Source: DASYDU01 sp050248495 (GTDB taxonomy: Bacteria; Planctomycetota; Planctomycetia; Pirellulales; Lacipirellulaceae). Taken from it: DNA of 64,000 nucleotides. How positions within the stretch are numbered: the stretch's first letter is position 1; each line of letters opens with the position of its first letter. Below the pieces are notes generated by a model that saw only the letters and a program-made list of their open reading frames with translations, had not been told where the DNA came from and did no database searches. The translations under genes and the position numbers were made by a program. Of this stretch, positions 42,700 to 51,733 are shown piece by piece. The DNA is taken from positions 1 through 64,000 of the forward strand of contig JBFWSG010000027.1 of assembly GCA_050248495.1 (NCBI GenBank), read 5' to 3'.

Positions 42700-44061
42700 T
42701 TACTCCGCGTCGCGCGTGGGAGCTTCCGACTCCGCCGCGCTTGGTTCGTGACTCTCGGCGCCGTTGGTTTCTTCGACGCTGGTTTCTTCCGGCGGGACAT
42801 AGGTCTCGCCCCGCGCGGCCGCTTCCGCCGACGCCTGGCGATCCGCCTCGGCCGTGGCCTCCGCGATCCGGTCTTGCTCGCGCTTCTGGCGTCGCGCCTC
42901 GGCAGCCTGGGCTTCCGCTTCTTCGGCGCGGTCCTCGGCCTGCTCGATGATCACCGCCGATTGTTCCTCGGTCAGAGAGCCCATTTCCATCAGCTCGTCC
43001 GGCTCGATGATCGACAGGTCGTCGTAGCTCAAGAAGCCTTCTTCCACGAGCTTGCCGGCCAGCTCGTCGCTCACGCCGGTGAGCGAGCTGAAGCCGGCGA
43101 CCGCCCGATCGATCGATTCCTCGAGCTCTTCCTGGGTCATGATTTCGATGTCCCAGCCCGAGAGCTTGCTCGCCAGGCGGACGTTCTGACCGCGGCGGCC
43201 AATTGCCAGCGACAACTGGTCTTCGCGGACCAGTACGATCGCCCGGCCCAGCATCTTGCAGAGGATCACCTGCTCGACCTCGGCCGGCTGCAAGGCATTG
43301 GGGATCAGCACTTCCAGGTTGTCGTCCCAGCGGACGATGTCGATTCGCTCGCCGGCGAGCTCGTCGACGATGTTTTTGATGCGGTTGCCGCGAACGCCCA
43401 CACACGCGCCCACGCAATCGACGCGGGCATCACTGCTCGAAACCGCCACTTTCGAGCGGTAGCCCGGCTCGCGGGCCATCGCGCGAATCTCGATCACTCC
43501 GTCGGCGATCTCGGGAATTTCTTGTTCGAAGAGCCGCTGCACTAGTTGCGGTCGGGCCCGGCTCAAAATCACCTTCACGCGGCTGCCCGACTTGCGGACC
43601 TCGAACACGGTGGTCCGGACGCGCTCGTTCACGTGATGCGTCTCGCCGGGGATCTGCTCACCGCGGGGCAGGATCGCTTCGACGTTGTTCAGGGTGACGG
43701 TCGCCGCGCCTCCTTCGTACCGCTGAATGATGCCGCTGACCATCTGGCCCTGCAGCTCGCTGTATTCGTCGAACAGCGCGTCCCGTTCGGCCTCGCGGAT
43801 CTTCTGGATCATCACCTGCTTGGCGGTCTGAGCGCCGATGCGGCCCACGGTTTCTTCCGAATCCAGCGGCTGCCCTTCGAGCGAGGCGGAAATCGAGCCG
43901 TCCTCGCGGTTGATCTTGACCTCGATATTGGCCTCTTCGCCGTAGTGCTTCTTGGCAGCCGACACCAGCGCCGCTTCGATGCCTTCGAACACGATTTCCT
44001 TGTCGATATTCTTATCGCGGTGAATCGCGTCGACGATTCGCAGCACTTCGTTCGGATTCAT
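42700..44061 (-). CDS. nusA: Transcription termination/antitermination protein NusA
   Basis: This 453-residue protein contains the NusA N-terminal domain (NEVLRIVDAIHRDKNIDKEI), the S1 domain (GQMVSGIIQRYEGGAATVTL), and two KH domains with DCVGACVGVRGNRIKNIVDEL and LSLAIGRRGQNVRLASKLSG. The C-terminal tail is acidic (EEAEAQAAEARRQKREQDR). It binds RNA polymerase and the nascent RNA and controls pausing and termination. The usual upstream partner rimP is not found here; the 967 bases before nusA hold no gene I can support. Confidence 0.96.
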   Translation of the reverse strand: MNPNEVLRIVDAIHRDKNIDKEIVFEGIEAALVSAAKKHYGEEANIEVKINREDGSISASLEGQPLDSEETVGRIGAQTAKQVMIQKIREAERDALFDEYSELQGQMVSGIIQRYEGGAATVTLNNVEAILPRGEQIPGETHHVNERVRTTVFEVRKSGSRVKVILSRARPQLVQRLFEQEIPEIADGVIEIRAMAREPGYRSKVAVSSSDARVDCVGACVGVRGNRIKNIVDELAGERIDIVRWDDNLEVLIPNALQPAEVEQVILCKMLGRAIVLVREDQLSLAIGRRGQNVRLASKLSGWDIEIMTQEELEESIDRAVAGFSSLTGVSDELAGKLVEEGFLSYDDLSIIEPDELMEMGSLTEEQSAVIIEQAEDRAEEAEAQAAEARRQKREQDRIAEATAEADRQASAEAAARGETYVPPEETSVEETNGAESHEPSAAESEAPTRDAE

Positions 44062-45028
44062 GGCAAACCTTTCTCCGCGGTGTATCTCGCCCGCCGCGAG
44101 GCAAAACCAAGTTTTTCAAATTGTCTCCCCGCCTGACCGTCTCCCTCTGCCGGACTTCGATTCGCGCTTGCCATCCGAGGATGGCGGCGCACCGAATTGC
44201 GTGGACAGCATCTCCCCACGCACTGCCCAGGCAGAGCGGCGAATCGCCCTGGTCGAGCGAAACTCCTTGCGCCAACGCGACTTAACGCATTTGGCGAATC
44301 CGTTAGGATAGCTCCCTCGGGCGCAGACTGTCAAGCGGCCATCCGGCAGACATGTCTACGATTCCCGCCCCCTTTCAGCTCGGAACGAGGTCGTGCGGGG
44401 CGGCCGAAACTGGAGAATTTGCCGTCGTCGGGCCGCAGATTCGGAAGAGTCGACGTCCTAATCATTCTATGCGGCGCAACCCCTCGGTCCAGCTTCAGGC
44501 GGCGGGCATGAGAAGCGGGCCGCCCGGTCGCCGCGGTCGAGTTCATTGCCGCTCCATCGATCAGGATCTGGTCGGCGATTCAATTCGCAAAGAAGGCGAG
44601 AGAGCGCCAAATCTCGACGGCAGTGCGCTCGCGCGAGTCTGTTTGCGATTCATCGCTAGGAACAGAGATCTGTCACGACAATTCCTGGCGAGTACGCGCC
44701 AAATGCGCGCGCTGTTGAGTGATCAAACGATTAGGAGTCCGGCAATTGAATTGGCAGCGAGGGAGATTGCGTTCGTCGAGCGTGCACGCGATAAGTCGGC
44801 AGTCCAGGTGCGTCGACGTCAATTAGGGACGACTCTGTAGTGGCGACGTCGCAGGAATTCACCGTCCAAATAGACGAATCGCAAACTGCGCTTCGACGTC
44901 GATAGACTGCATGCAGTGCTTGACTTTTACGTTGGAATTCGTCAGAACGGTCGCGTTTCGCCGCGGGTCAGCCGAGAGGCTGAGGATGGTTTTTCGGGCG
45001 CGGGAAACATAAGGCAAGGAGCATCTAC
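44062..45028. other. 967-base region without a convincing gene
   Basis: This separates nusA (minus strand) and the subtilase gene (plus strand), so it must include both promoters. It lacks the rimP gene that normally precedes nusA. A 162-codon open frame (44352-44840) has a low-quality composition and no match that I recognise. TTGACT at 44920 might be a -35 box, but no good -10 follows. Base composition is slightly lower in GC than the flanks. Confidence 0.5.
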
Positions 45029-48000
45029 ATGGGGATACGCGCTGGGCTTCCCGGTCGTTCAATTCGCAAGCAGAAAAACTCACACATCGGTCGTCGTTTG
45101 CGAGTCGAAATGTTGGAGTACCGACTCGTGCTCAGCGCCGACAGTCTGAATCTGGCTCAGCTCAGTGCGGCCGCGGCGAACCATCCCTTTCCCACCGGCC
45201 TCGATTTTCAGGATCCGACGATTCGCAGTGCTATCGCCGATGTAACGACTACTGCTGCGACGGATCTAATTGCCAGAATTGAGCAGCCGCAATTCAAGTT
45301 GCTCGACAACCTTCCCGGCATTCAGCCGAACCTCATTGAATCGAACGACCTGATCGGCCTCAATGCGTTCCGGCAGGATCCGCGGTTTGCTGGAATCGAC
45401 GGCAGCGGCTTTGCGACGGTCATCCTCGACACGGGAATTGATCTCAATCATCCGTTCTTCGGACCGGATGCCGACTTCAACGGCGTGGCCGATCGGATCG
45501 TATTCAACGCCGATTTCATCACCGGCAGGCCGAATGCCGACGACTTCCAAGGGCACGGCACCCACGTTTCGAGCATCGTCGGGTCCCAGGATCCGACCTT
45601 CACGGGCATGGCGCCCGGCGTGAACATCATCCATTTGAAAGTGCTCGACGACTTCGGCGGCGGGACGGCGGCCGCGTTGGAACAGGCGCTGCAATGGGTG
45701 GTGGCGAACACTTCCACCTACAACATCGCCAGCGTGAACATGTCGCTGGGCTTCTTCAGCAACTTTTCTAGTCCGACGACTTTCCCTGACGTCGGCATCT
45801 TCGACGAGCTGGCCGCGCTCGCAGCCCAAAACGTGATCGTGGCCTCGGCGGCCGGAAACGACTATTTTTCTTTCCAGTCGCCCGGCGTCAGCTATCCGGC
45901 TGCCGATCCGAATTCGTTAGCGGTCGGCGCGGTGTGGGACGCCAACGTCGGCGGCGTTGGCTGGATCGACGGCGCCGTCGACTTCACGACTGCGCCGGAC
46001 CGCATCATTTCGTTCAGCCAACGACATCCCGTGGAGACGACGGTCTTTGCCCCGGGCGCCTTCATTGCGGGGGCGGCGCCCGGAGGTGGCATTGCCGAAT
46101 ATGCCGGCACCAGTCAGGCCACTCCTCACATCGCCGGCATCGCCGCGCTGATGCAGGAGCTGGCCGTCCGCGAGACGGGGCAGCGGCTCACGGTCAGTGA
46201 GTTCTCTCGCCTCGTCAACATAACGGGTGTGCCGATCTTCGATGGCGACGATGAGAATGACAATGTCCCCAACACGTTGCAGACCTATCACCGCGTCGAC
46301 GTGTTGGCGCTCGGCAATGCGATCGAGTCTGGGGGCTTGAGTGATCTGACCATCCCGGGGGAGCTCGCGGCGAGTTCGTCGACCGCTTCGCCGGGCGGCT
46401 TCGCAACCGTCGATTTCACTGTGGCCAATCAAGGCGCGTCGGACAGCGGCAATTTTCGCACCGGCATTTATCTGTCGACCGATCCCATCTTTGATGCCAC
46501 GGATCGTCTCTTAACGAGCTTCGACAGCAGTCTGGTTGCGGGCGGCTCGCTGCTCTTCAACGATCTCAATGTGCTGCTGCCGACCGACGTCGCGCCGGGG
46601 AGCTACTATCTCGGGCTCGTCGTCGACGACCTGTCGCAAGTCGCCGAAGGCGGCGAAACGAACAACGTCAACCTGCTGGCCTTCTCGGTCGTGGCCCCCA
46701 GCCCCGAGCTGCGCGTGCTCGATCTGACCACCGGCGTCGAAGTGGTGAATGGCTTCACGCACATCGATTTCGGATTGATACCGTTTGAAGACCCCGCAGC
46801 AACCCGCACGTTGCGGCTCTACAACGACGGACCCGTCGACCTGGCCCTCAGCTATTTGGCGCTGCCGCCGCAATTCTCCGCGGCGCTCCCCGCGTCCGTG
46901 CCCGCTCTCAGCTCGGTCGACGTCACGATCAGCATGCTGAGCAATGTTGCGGGCGATCAGTTTGGCCTGGCCTCCCTGGGTACCGGCGATATCGACGAGA
47001 ATCCGTTTCAGTTCACCGTCGGTGGCATCGTGGCGTTTCCCGATGACCACGGCGACGACGCGGCGACGGCCACTCCGATCGAAGTCCCTTCATTCACCTT
47101 CGGCGAAATCTTTCCATCGGGAGACTTGGATTGGTTTTCGTTCGAGGCGTTTGCCGACACCTCCTACGAATTCAGCACCTATTTGAATTCACTGGGCGAT
47201 TCGATCCTCTACTTGTTCGACAGCGACGGCGTAACCCAGCTGGCGTTCAACGACGATTATTTCAGTCTCGCCTCCTACATTTATTGGATTGCCCCGCACG
47301 ACGGAACGTTCTATTTGGCTGTGGGAGGATACGGCGCCAGCGCGGGAAGCTACTATCTCTCGACTTCGCTGATCGACGATTTCGGCAACTCTGCTTTCCA
47401 GGCCGCGGCGACTTCCGATCCCGGCTCGATCGACGGCCGGATCCAATATGGCGGCGACACCGATTGGTTCTATTGGAACGCGGTCGCGGGCGTGACCTAT
47501 CGCATCGAAACGCTGCTCGACTCGCTGACCGACTCGGTGTTGCGAGTCTTCGATTCGGACGGCGTCACCGAGCTCGCGTTCAACGACGATCACGGCGAGA
47601 GCTCTGCGTCGTTGATCGAATGGGTCGCCCCCAAGGATGGCATCTTCTTTATCGAAGTCAGCGCCTTCTCGGAATTTCAGCGCGGCAGTTACACGCTGTC
47701 GATTCTCGGGGACGACGACTTTGGCGAAAACGCCGCCAACGCCGCGCCGATTTCCACGCCGTCGCTGACGTCAGGCGAAATCGAGGTTCCCTTCGACACC
47801 GATTGGTTCCTGTTCGACGCCGTGGCCGGCGCTCACTACCAGATCGCCACGGTCCTCGGCACGCTCTCCGATTCGGTGGTGCGAATCATCGACGGCAGCG
47901 GATTCTATGAAGTGGCCCGCGACGACGACAGCGGTCCGGGACTGGCCTCATTGATCGATTGGGTCGCGCCGTACAGCGGCGCGTTCTACATCGAAGTGGC

Positions 48001-49696
48001 GGGTTCGAATTGGCGCTTCGGTTCGTACCAGCTGTCGCTCACGGTCAGCGACGACCACGGAAACAACGGCACCACGGCCACCAGAATCTCGGATCCGACC
48101 ACCGAGTCCGGCATCATCGAGCAATTCGGCGACGTCGATTGGTTCTCGTTCACCGCTTATGCGGGCGTGTCGTATCACTTCGAAACTTACCTCGGAGATC
48201 TCGCTGACTCGGTGCTCCGCGTTTACGGCACGGATAAGCAAACCGTGCTGGCGTACGACGACGATGCCGGTTTCGGCCTGGCCTCGCTGGTCGATTGGGT
48301 GGCGCCCTCCACGGGCATCTATTTTGTCGAAGTCAGCGGCTTCAGCGACTCTTATCGCGGTTCGTACAACCTCCAGATCGTGGGCGACGACGATTACGGC
48401 GACAATGCCCGCAACGCCGCCTACACGTTCATTCCGAGTACGATTCCCGGCAGGATCGAACGGGCGAACGACGTCGATTGGTTCGCCGTCAATATGGACG
48501 TCGGGTTGACGTATCGGTTTGAGGTCCTGCTCGATTCGTTGCCCGATTCTGTGATTCGGCTCTACGCCGGCGATGGCGTCACCGAGCTGGCGTTCGATGA
48601 CGAAGGCGGAACCAACCATGGGTCGTTGCTCGAATATACTCCGGCTTCGTACGGGCTCTTTTATCTGGAGGTCGCGGGATACGGCTTGAGTAACGGATCC
48701 TATTCGCTGCGGTTGTCGATCCGAGACGACCACGGCGACAACAGCGGCGAGGCCACGCCGATTGCCGTTCCGACATCGCTCGTCGCCAACATCGATCGGG
48801 CGGCGGACACCGACTGGTTCTCCTTCCAGGCCGTGGCGGGTAACTCGTATCGCTTCGAGACGTCCCTCATTACGCTCCACGATTCCGTCATGAGCTTGAT
48901 GAATACGGACGGCGTGACACCGCTCGCCTTCGACGACGACAGCGGCCCCGGGCTGGCCTCGCTCATCAACTGGATTGCACCAGCCGACGGGACGTACTAT
49001 GTGCTCGTTGCCAGCTATTCGTCGATTGGCACCGGCACCTATCAGCTCAACGCTTCGTCGGTTGCCGGGCTCAGCGGCGACTTTACGCACGACGGCTACG
49101 TCGGAGACGACGATTACAACTATTGGCGGCAATCCTTCGGCAGCGTCGTCGCCACAGCCGGAAGCGGCGCGGACGGCAACCGCAACGGCATCGTCGATGC
49201 CGGCGACTACGCGGTGTGGCGCGATCACCTGGGCAGCAGCTCGCCCGGCGGCAGCCACGCGCCCTGGGTCAGCACGGTCGAGCCGAAAACCCTGGCGCTC
49301 GAGAACGCTCCCGCCTGGCAGCCGCCGGTGCACTTGCTCCGTGCATTTACCACCAAGGGCGCCGCGGTTGCACAAGGCTCAGCCGCGCTCGTGCTCGACG
49401 CCACTGTCCTGGACTCCGGGTATGCGGCGCTCGGGGACGATCGAGTGACGCTGCCCTCCTTGGCGATTCCCGTGCAGCCGGCAGTTCCCGCGAAGCGCTA
49501 CGCAAAGGTTTCGCAGCCGCTCCGCGTGTCGGAATCGGTGGTCGATCTGCTGCTGGCCGAGACGTACCGCGACGTATTCGACGCCGAGCCAGAGGACGCG
49601 ATCTCTGCTCCGACTGCAGGCGGCGATTCGATTGAGACGTCCGGCTGTGCGGCCGTGCTGGTGGACGAGGCTGTCTTTGCGGCGCTCGAATTCTAG
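45029..49696 (+). CDS. Secreted subtilase (S8) with CARDB, PPC-like repeats and dockerin
   Basis: This 1,555-residue protein has AAGGAG about 7 bases upstream. It starts with a basic segment and RRLRVEMLEYRLVLSAD, the planctomycete LEPR-XLL-type export signature. The catalytic triad is Asp134 (VILDTGID), His176 (GHGTHVSS) and Ser362 (GTSQATPHIAG). Next comes a CARDB-like domain (about 430-560), then six repeats of about 110 residues (about 670-1350), each beginning DDxGDN...A and containing DTDWFSF and LASLIDWVAP motifs, like bacterial pre-peptidase domains. A type I dockerin-like pair (DFTHDGYVGDDDYNYWRQ, DGNRNGIVDAGDYAVWR) precedes the final 150 residues. It is likely a large surface protease. 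Confidence 0.9.
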   Translation: MGIRAGLPGRSIRKQKNSHIGRRLRVEMLEYRLVLSADSLNLAQLSAAAANHPFPTGLDFQDPTIRSAIADVTTTAATDLIARIEQPQFKLLDNLPGIQPNLIESNDLIGLNAFRQDPRFAGIDGSGFATVILDTGIDLNHPFFGPDADFNGVADRIVFNADFITGRPNADDFQGHGTHVSSIVGSQDPTFTGMAPGVNIIHLKVLDDFGGGTAAALEQALQWVVANTSTYNIASVNMSLGFFSNFSSPTTFPDVGIFDELAALAAQNVIVASAAGNDYFSFQSPGVSYPAADPNSLAVGAVWDANVGGVGWIDGAVDFTTAPDRIISFSQRHPVETTVFAPGAFIAGAAPGGGIAEYAGTSQATPHIAGIAALMQELAVRETGQRLTVSEFSRLVNITGVPIFDGDDENDNVPNTLQTYHRVDVLALGNAIESGGLSDLTIPGELAASSSTASPGGFATVDFTVANQGASDSGNFRTGIYLSTDPIFDATDRLLTSFDSSLVAGGSLLFNDLNVLLPTDVAPGSYYLGLVVDDLSQVAEGGETNNVNLLAFSVVAPSPELRVLDLTTGVEVVNGFTHIDFGLIPFEDPAATRTLRLYNDGPVDLALSYLALPPQFSAALPASVPALSSVDVTISMLSNVAGDQFGLASLGTGDIDENPFQFTVGGIVAFPDDHGDDAATATPIEVPSFTFGEIFPSGDLDWFSFEAFADTSYEFSTYLNSLGDSILYLFDSDGVTQLAFNDDYFSLASYIYWIAPHDGTFYLAVGGYGASAGSYYLSTSLIDDFGNSAFQAAATSDPGSIDGRIQYGGDTDWFYWNAVAGVTYRIETLLDSLTDSVLRVFDSDGVTELAFNDDHGESSASLIEWVAPKDGIFFIEVSAFSEFQRGSYTLSILGDDDFGENAANAAPISTPSLTSGEIEVPFDTDWFLFDAVAGAHYQIATVLGTLSDSVVRIIDGSGFYEVARDDDSGPGLASLIDWVAPYSGAFYIEVAGSNWRFGSYQLSLTVSDDHGNNGTTATRISDPTTESGIIEQFGDVDWFSFTAYAGVSYHFETYLGDLADSVLRVYGTDKQTVLAYDDDAGFGLASLVDWVAPSTGIYFVEVSGFSDSYRGSYNLQIVGDDDYGDNARNAAYTFIPSTIPGRIERANDVDWFAVNMDVGLTYRFEVLLDSLPDSVIRLYAGDGVTELAFDDEGGTNHGSLLEYTPASYGLFYLEVAGYGLSNGSYSLRLSIRDDHGDNSGEATPIAVPTSLVANIDRAADTDWFSFQAVAGNSYRFETSLITLHDSVMSLMNTDGVTPLAFDDDSGPGLASLINWIAPADGTYYVLVASYSSIGTGTYQLNASSVAGLSGDFTHDGYVGDDDYNYWRQSFGSVVATAGSGADGNRNGIVDAGDYAVWRDHLGSSSPGGSHAPWVSTVEPKTLALENAPAWQPPVHLLRAFTTKGAAVAQGSAALVLDATVLDSGYAALGDDRVTLPSLAIPVQPAVPAKRYAKVSQPLRVSESVVDLLLAETYRDVFDAEPEDAISAPTAGGDSIETSGCAAVLVDEAVFAALEF

Positions 49697-49711
49697 AAAT
49701 GCGCGTCAGAA

Positions 49712-49740
49712 AGCCGCAAATGCCACGTGCCCGTGCGGCT
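49712..49740. terminator. Short hairpin between convergent genes
   Basis: AGCCGCA (49712-49718) and TGCGGCT (49734-49740) form a 7-bp stem in the 49-base gap between the subtilase and the convergent DUF1559 gene. No T-run is present. Confidence 0.4.
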
Positions 49741-49745
49741 TCGCA

Positions 49746-50717
49746 CTAGAACGGGCTGGAATGAATGATCTGCTCTTTGCCCGAGTGGGGATTGCCGTCG
49801 CGCGTCGAGAGCGCGTTCATGATCGCCGGATCGGAGTCGTCCCAGACGAACCGCACACCGGCATCGCAGAACAAAAAGAAGCAGCCGCCCGGATGGTCGC
49901 TGCCGAACGACTCGGCATACGTGTCGACCATGTGCTCTTCCATCTCGCTGGTTTCGATGTTGAACCCCTCGGCGAACGTGGTGCCCAGCACGTACGCCGG
50001 CCCGCCCGCCATCTTTCCAGGCTGCTGGTTGTCGAGCACCGCCGAAAACGGCACCACGCCCCACATCACCGCGTTCGACCAGTGCGTCGATCGCTCGCCG
50101 ACGGCCAGCGTCTTCGACAGCCCGTCGGTCAGCTCCCGCGGCTCGATCGCTCGGTTGCGGCCGAACATGCCGTCAAAATTGTCGCGGCAAATCTTGCAGG
50201 TCGGCCGCACCGTGCCCGCGCTCCCCACGTAGCTGGCGGCCGCCATCTTGCAGATCCAATGACCAGGATGATGGCCCGCGATGTCGATCACGCTTTGAAA
50301 ATTCCCATCTGATGGGCAAACAAATGTCGGGAGCGAAGTCATCCGCACCGTTTCCATGTCCGGATCGTCGACCGGCGTCTGGAACTTCACGTGCCGATAG
50401 ATGATGTCCTCTTCGAAGTGCGGAAGCAGCATCGATCCCCATGCCCAGCCCGGCCCGCCGTCATCCCGATCGTCGGTCAGCACGGAGATGTAGCCGGGCG
50501 GAAACGACTTGTGGCTGTCGAGATAGTTGTGCATCGCCAGCCCGAGCTGCTTCAGATTGTTGGCACACGTGGTCTTCCGCGCCGCCTCGCGGGCCTGCTG
50601 AATCGCGGGTAAGAGGAGCGCCACCAGGACGCCAATGATGCTCACCACGACGAGCACCTCGACGAGTGTGAACCCGCGCGAACGCGAAGCCAACAACTTG
50701 CGATTCCGAAACACCAT
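49746..50717 (-). CDS. DUF1559 family prepilin-like protein
   Basis: This 323-residue protein has the type II pseudopilin N-terminus: RGFTLVEVLVVVSIIGVLVA, a cleavage site after the Gly and the conserved Glu5. The mature part begins LLLPAIQQAREAARKTTCAN and shows NNLKQLGLAMHNYLDSHKSFPPGY, the DUF1559 hallmark. Near the C-terminus, DHPGGCFFLFCDAGVRF resembles the H-X9-DG motif but with DA. Such proteins occur by the dozen in planctomycete genomes and may form surface fibres; none is well characterised. It is convergent with the subtilase gene. Confidence 0.9.
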   Translation of the reverse strand: MVFRNRKLLASRSRGFTLVEVLVVVSIIGVLVALLLPAIQQAREAARKTTCANNLKQLGLAMHNYLDSHKSFPPGYISVLTDDRDDGGPGWAWGSMLLPHFEEDIIYRHVKFQTPVDDPDMETVRMTSLPTFVCPSDGNFQSVIDIAGHHPGHWICKMAAASYVGSAGTVRPTCKICRDNFDGMFGRNRAIEPRELTDGLSKTLAVGERSTHWSNAVMWGVVPFSAVLDNQQPGKMAGGPAYVLGTTFAEGFNIETSEMEEHMVDTYAESFGSDHPGGCFFLFCDAGVRFVWDDSDPAIMNALSTRDGNPHSGKEQIIHSSPF

Positions 50718-50812
50718 GAGAAGACGCTTCCCTGAAAAGGAGCCGACACCCCAAGGCTAGGGAAGAGAGCCGTACGTGTCAATAAAATTATCCGGCCGCC
50801 GGACTCGCAGCG

Positions 50813-50902
50813 TCAGTTTGTCCGGGGACGACGCCGGCCGATCGGCGCCGGCAATCCGCCCCCAAACAGCGTGAGAAGGGCCGGTTCCGGCACGCTGGCT
50901 TT
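50813..50902 (-). pseudogene. PEP-CTERM tail remnant
   Basis: An in-frame 29-codon segment on the minus strand reads KASVPEPALLTLFGGG, LPAPIGRRR and then a stop. This is a clear PEP-CTERM sorting signal (VPEP, hydrophobic stretch, Arg cluster) without the rest of its gene. It abuts the left terminal inverted repeat of the RAYT element at 50907. The body of the gene is missing, so it is a decayed fragment. Confidence 0.7.
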
Positions 50903-50906
50903 AGAA

Positions 50907-50931
50907 AAAGGGGTCAGGACTCATTGATTGG
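50907..50931. repeat. Left terminal inverted repeat of the RAYT element
   Basis: AAAGGGGTCAGGACTC followed by ATTGATTGG. It pairs with 51637-51661: 16 bp perfect, then one mismatch and eight more matches. It lies upstream of the transposase gene start. Confidence 0.85.
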
Positions 50932-50958
50932 GCCGCCGCCTTGCGTTAAACTCCCGGC

Positions 50959-51654
50959 ATGCCGCGACCTCCTCGTGCCGACGAAGCCGGCGGGCTCTAC
51001 CACGCGCTCAATCGTGCCAACGGCCGGGCCACGATCTTCCGCAAGCAGGCCGACTTCGCCGCCTTTGAGCGAATTCTCGCCGAGGGACTCGAACGCTACG
51101 CGGTCCAGCTCTTCGCCTACCAGTTGATGCCCAACCACTGGCACATCGTGCTCCGCCCCGAGCAGGACGGCCAAATGAGCCAGTTCGTTCGTTGGGTCAC
51201 CGCCACCCACACGATGCGCTACCACGCCCACTACCAAACCTCCGGCCAAGGCCACGTCTATCAGGGGCGCTTCAAGAGTTTTCCAGTCCAGGAAGACGAG
51301 CATTTCCTCGCACTTGCGCGCTACGTCGAACGCAACGCTCTGCGAGCTGGGCTCGTCGAGCGGGCCGAAGACTGGCGCTGGGGCTCGCTCGCCAGGTGGC
51401 TGGAGCCGACCGAGCCCACGCTCCTCTCACCCTGGCCGATTCCGCGGCTGCCGCGCTGGACCGAGCGCGTGAATGTGCCACTCACCGAACGCGAACTCCG
51501 TGACATTCGCCACAGCGTCCAACGCGGCCGGCCGTTCGGCACCGGACGCTGGCTCGACCGGTGCGTCGAGCGCCTGCAACTCGCCTCGACCCTCCGCCCC
51601 CGCGGCCGCCCCAGAGTCCGACCAATCCCCAGCGAACCAATCAAAGAGTCCTGA
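50959..51654 (+). CDS. RAYT/IS200-like transposase (Y1, HUH)
   Basis: This 231-residue Y1-type transposase has the HUH motif MPNHWHIVL (His-Trp-His) and the catalytic tyrosine probably in LARYVERNALRAGLV. The start GGLYHALNRANGRATIF is typical of REP-associated transposases. It has an extended C-terminal part rich in Pro and Arg. The stop codon lies inside the right inverted repeat, so the last residues are encoded by the repeat. The gene is bracketed by long inverted repeats, so it looks like an intact single-gene mobile element. Confidence 0.9.
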   Translation: MPRPPRADEAGGLYHALNRANGRATIFRKQADFAAFERILAEGLERYAVQLFAYQLMPNHWHIVLRPEQDGQMSQFVRWVTATHTMRYHAHYQTSGQGHVYQGRFKSFPVQEDEHFLALARYVERNALRAGLVERAEDWRWGSLARWLEPTEPTLLSPWPIPRLPRWTERVNVPLTERELRDIRHSVQRGRPFGTGRWLDRCVERLQLASTLRPRGRPRVRPIPSEPIKES

Positions 51655-51661
51655 CCCCTTT
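51637..51661. repeat. Right terminal inverted repeat of the RAYT element
   Basis: CCAATCAAAGAGTCCTGACC then CCTTT, the reverse complement of the left end with one mismatch. The transposase TGA (51652-51654) is inside it. Immediately beyond it lies the stranded 5' end of another gene. Confidence 0.85.
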
Positions 51662-51684
51662 GATTTGCTCTTCGATCGAGACAT
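51662..51684 (-). pseudogene. Stranded 5' end of a minus-strand gene next to the RAYT
   Basis: On the minus strand an ATG at 51684 has a strong ribosome site (GGAGG, 8 bases upstream, 51693-51697) and reads MSRSKSKS before running into the RAYT right repeat. The site quality suggests a real start. The PEP-CTERM remnant at 50813-50902 lies on the other side of the element on the same strand, so both may be pieces of one destroyed gene. The middle is absent. Confidence 0.45.
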
Positions 51685-51733
51685 CGCAGTGGCCTCCGGT
51701 TTATCGCGACTTTACAGAAAGAATCGTCAATCG

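Noticed and set aside
44352..44840. A 162-codon plus-strand frame before the subtilase
   Set aside because: It has no motifs, no ribosome site and an Arg/Ser-biased composition, so a gene is not supported.
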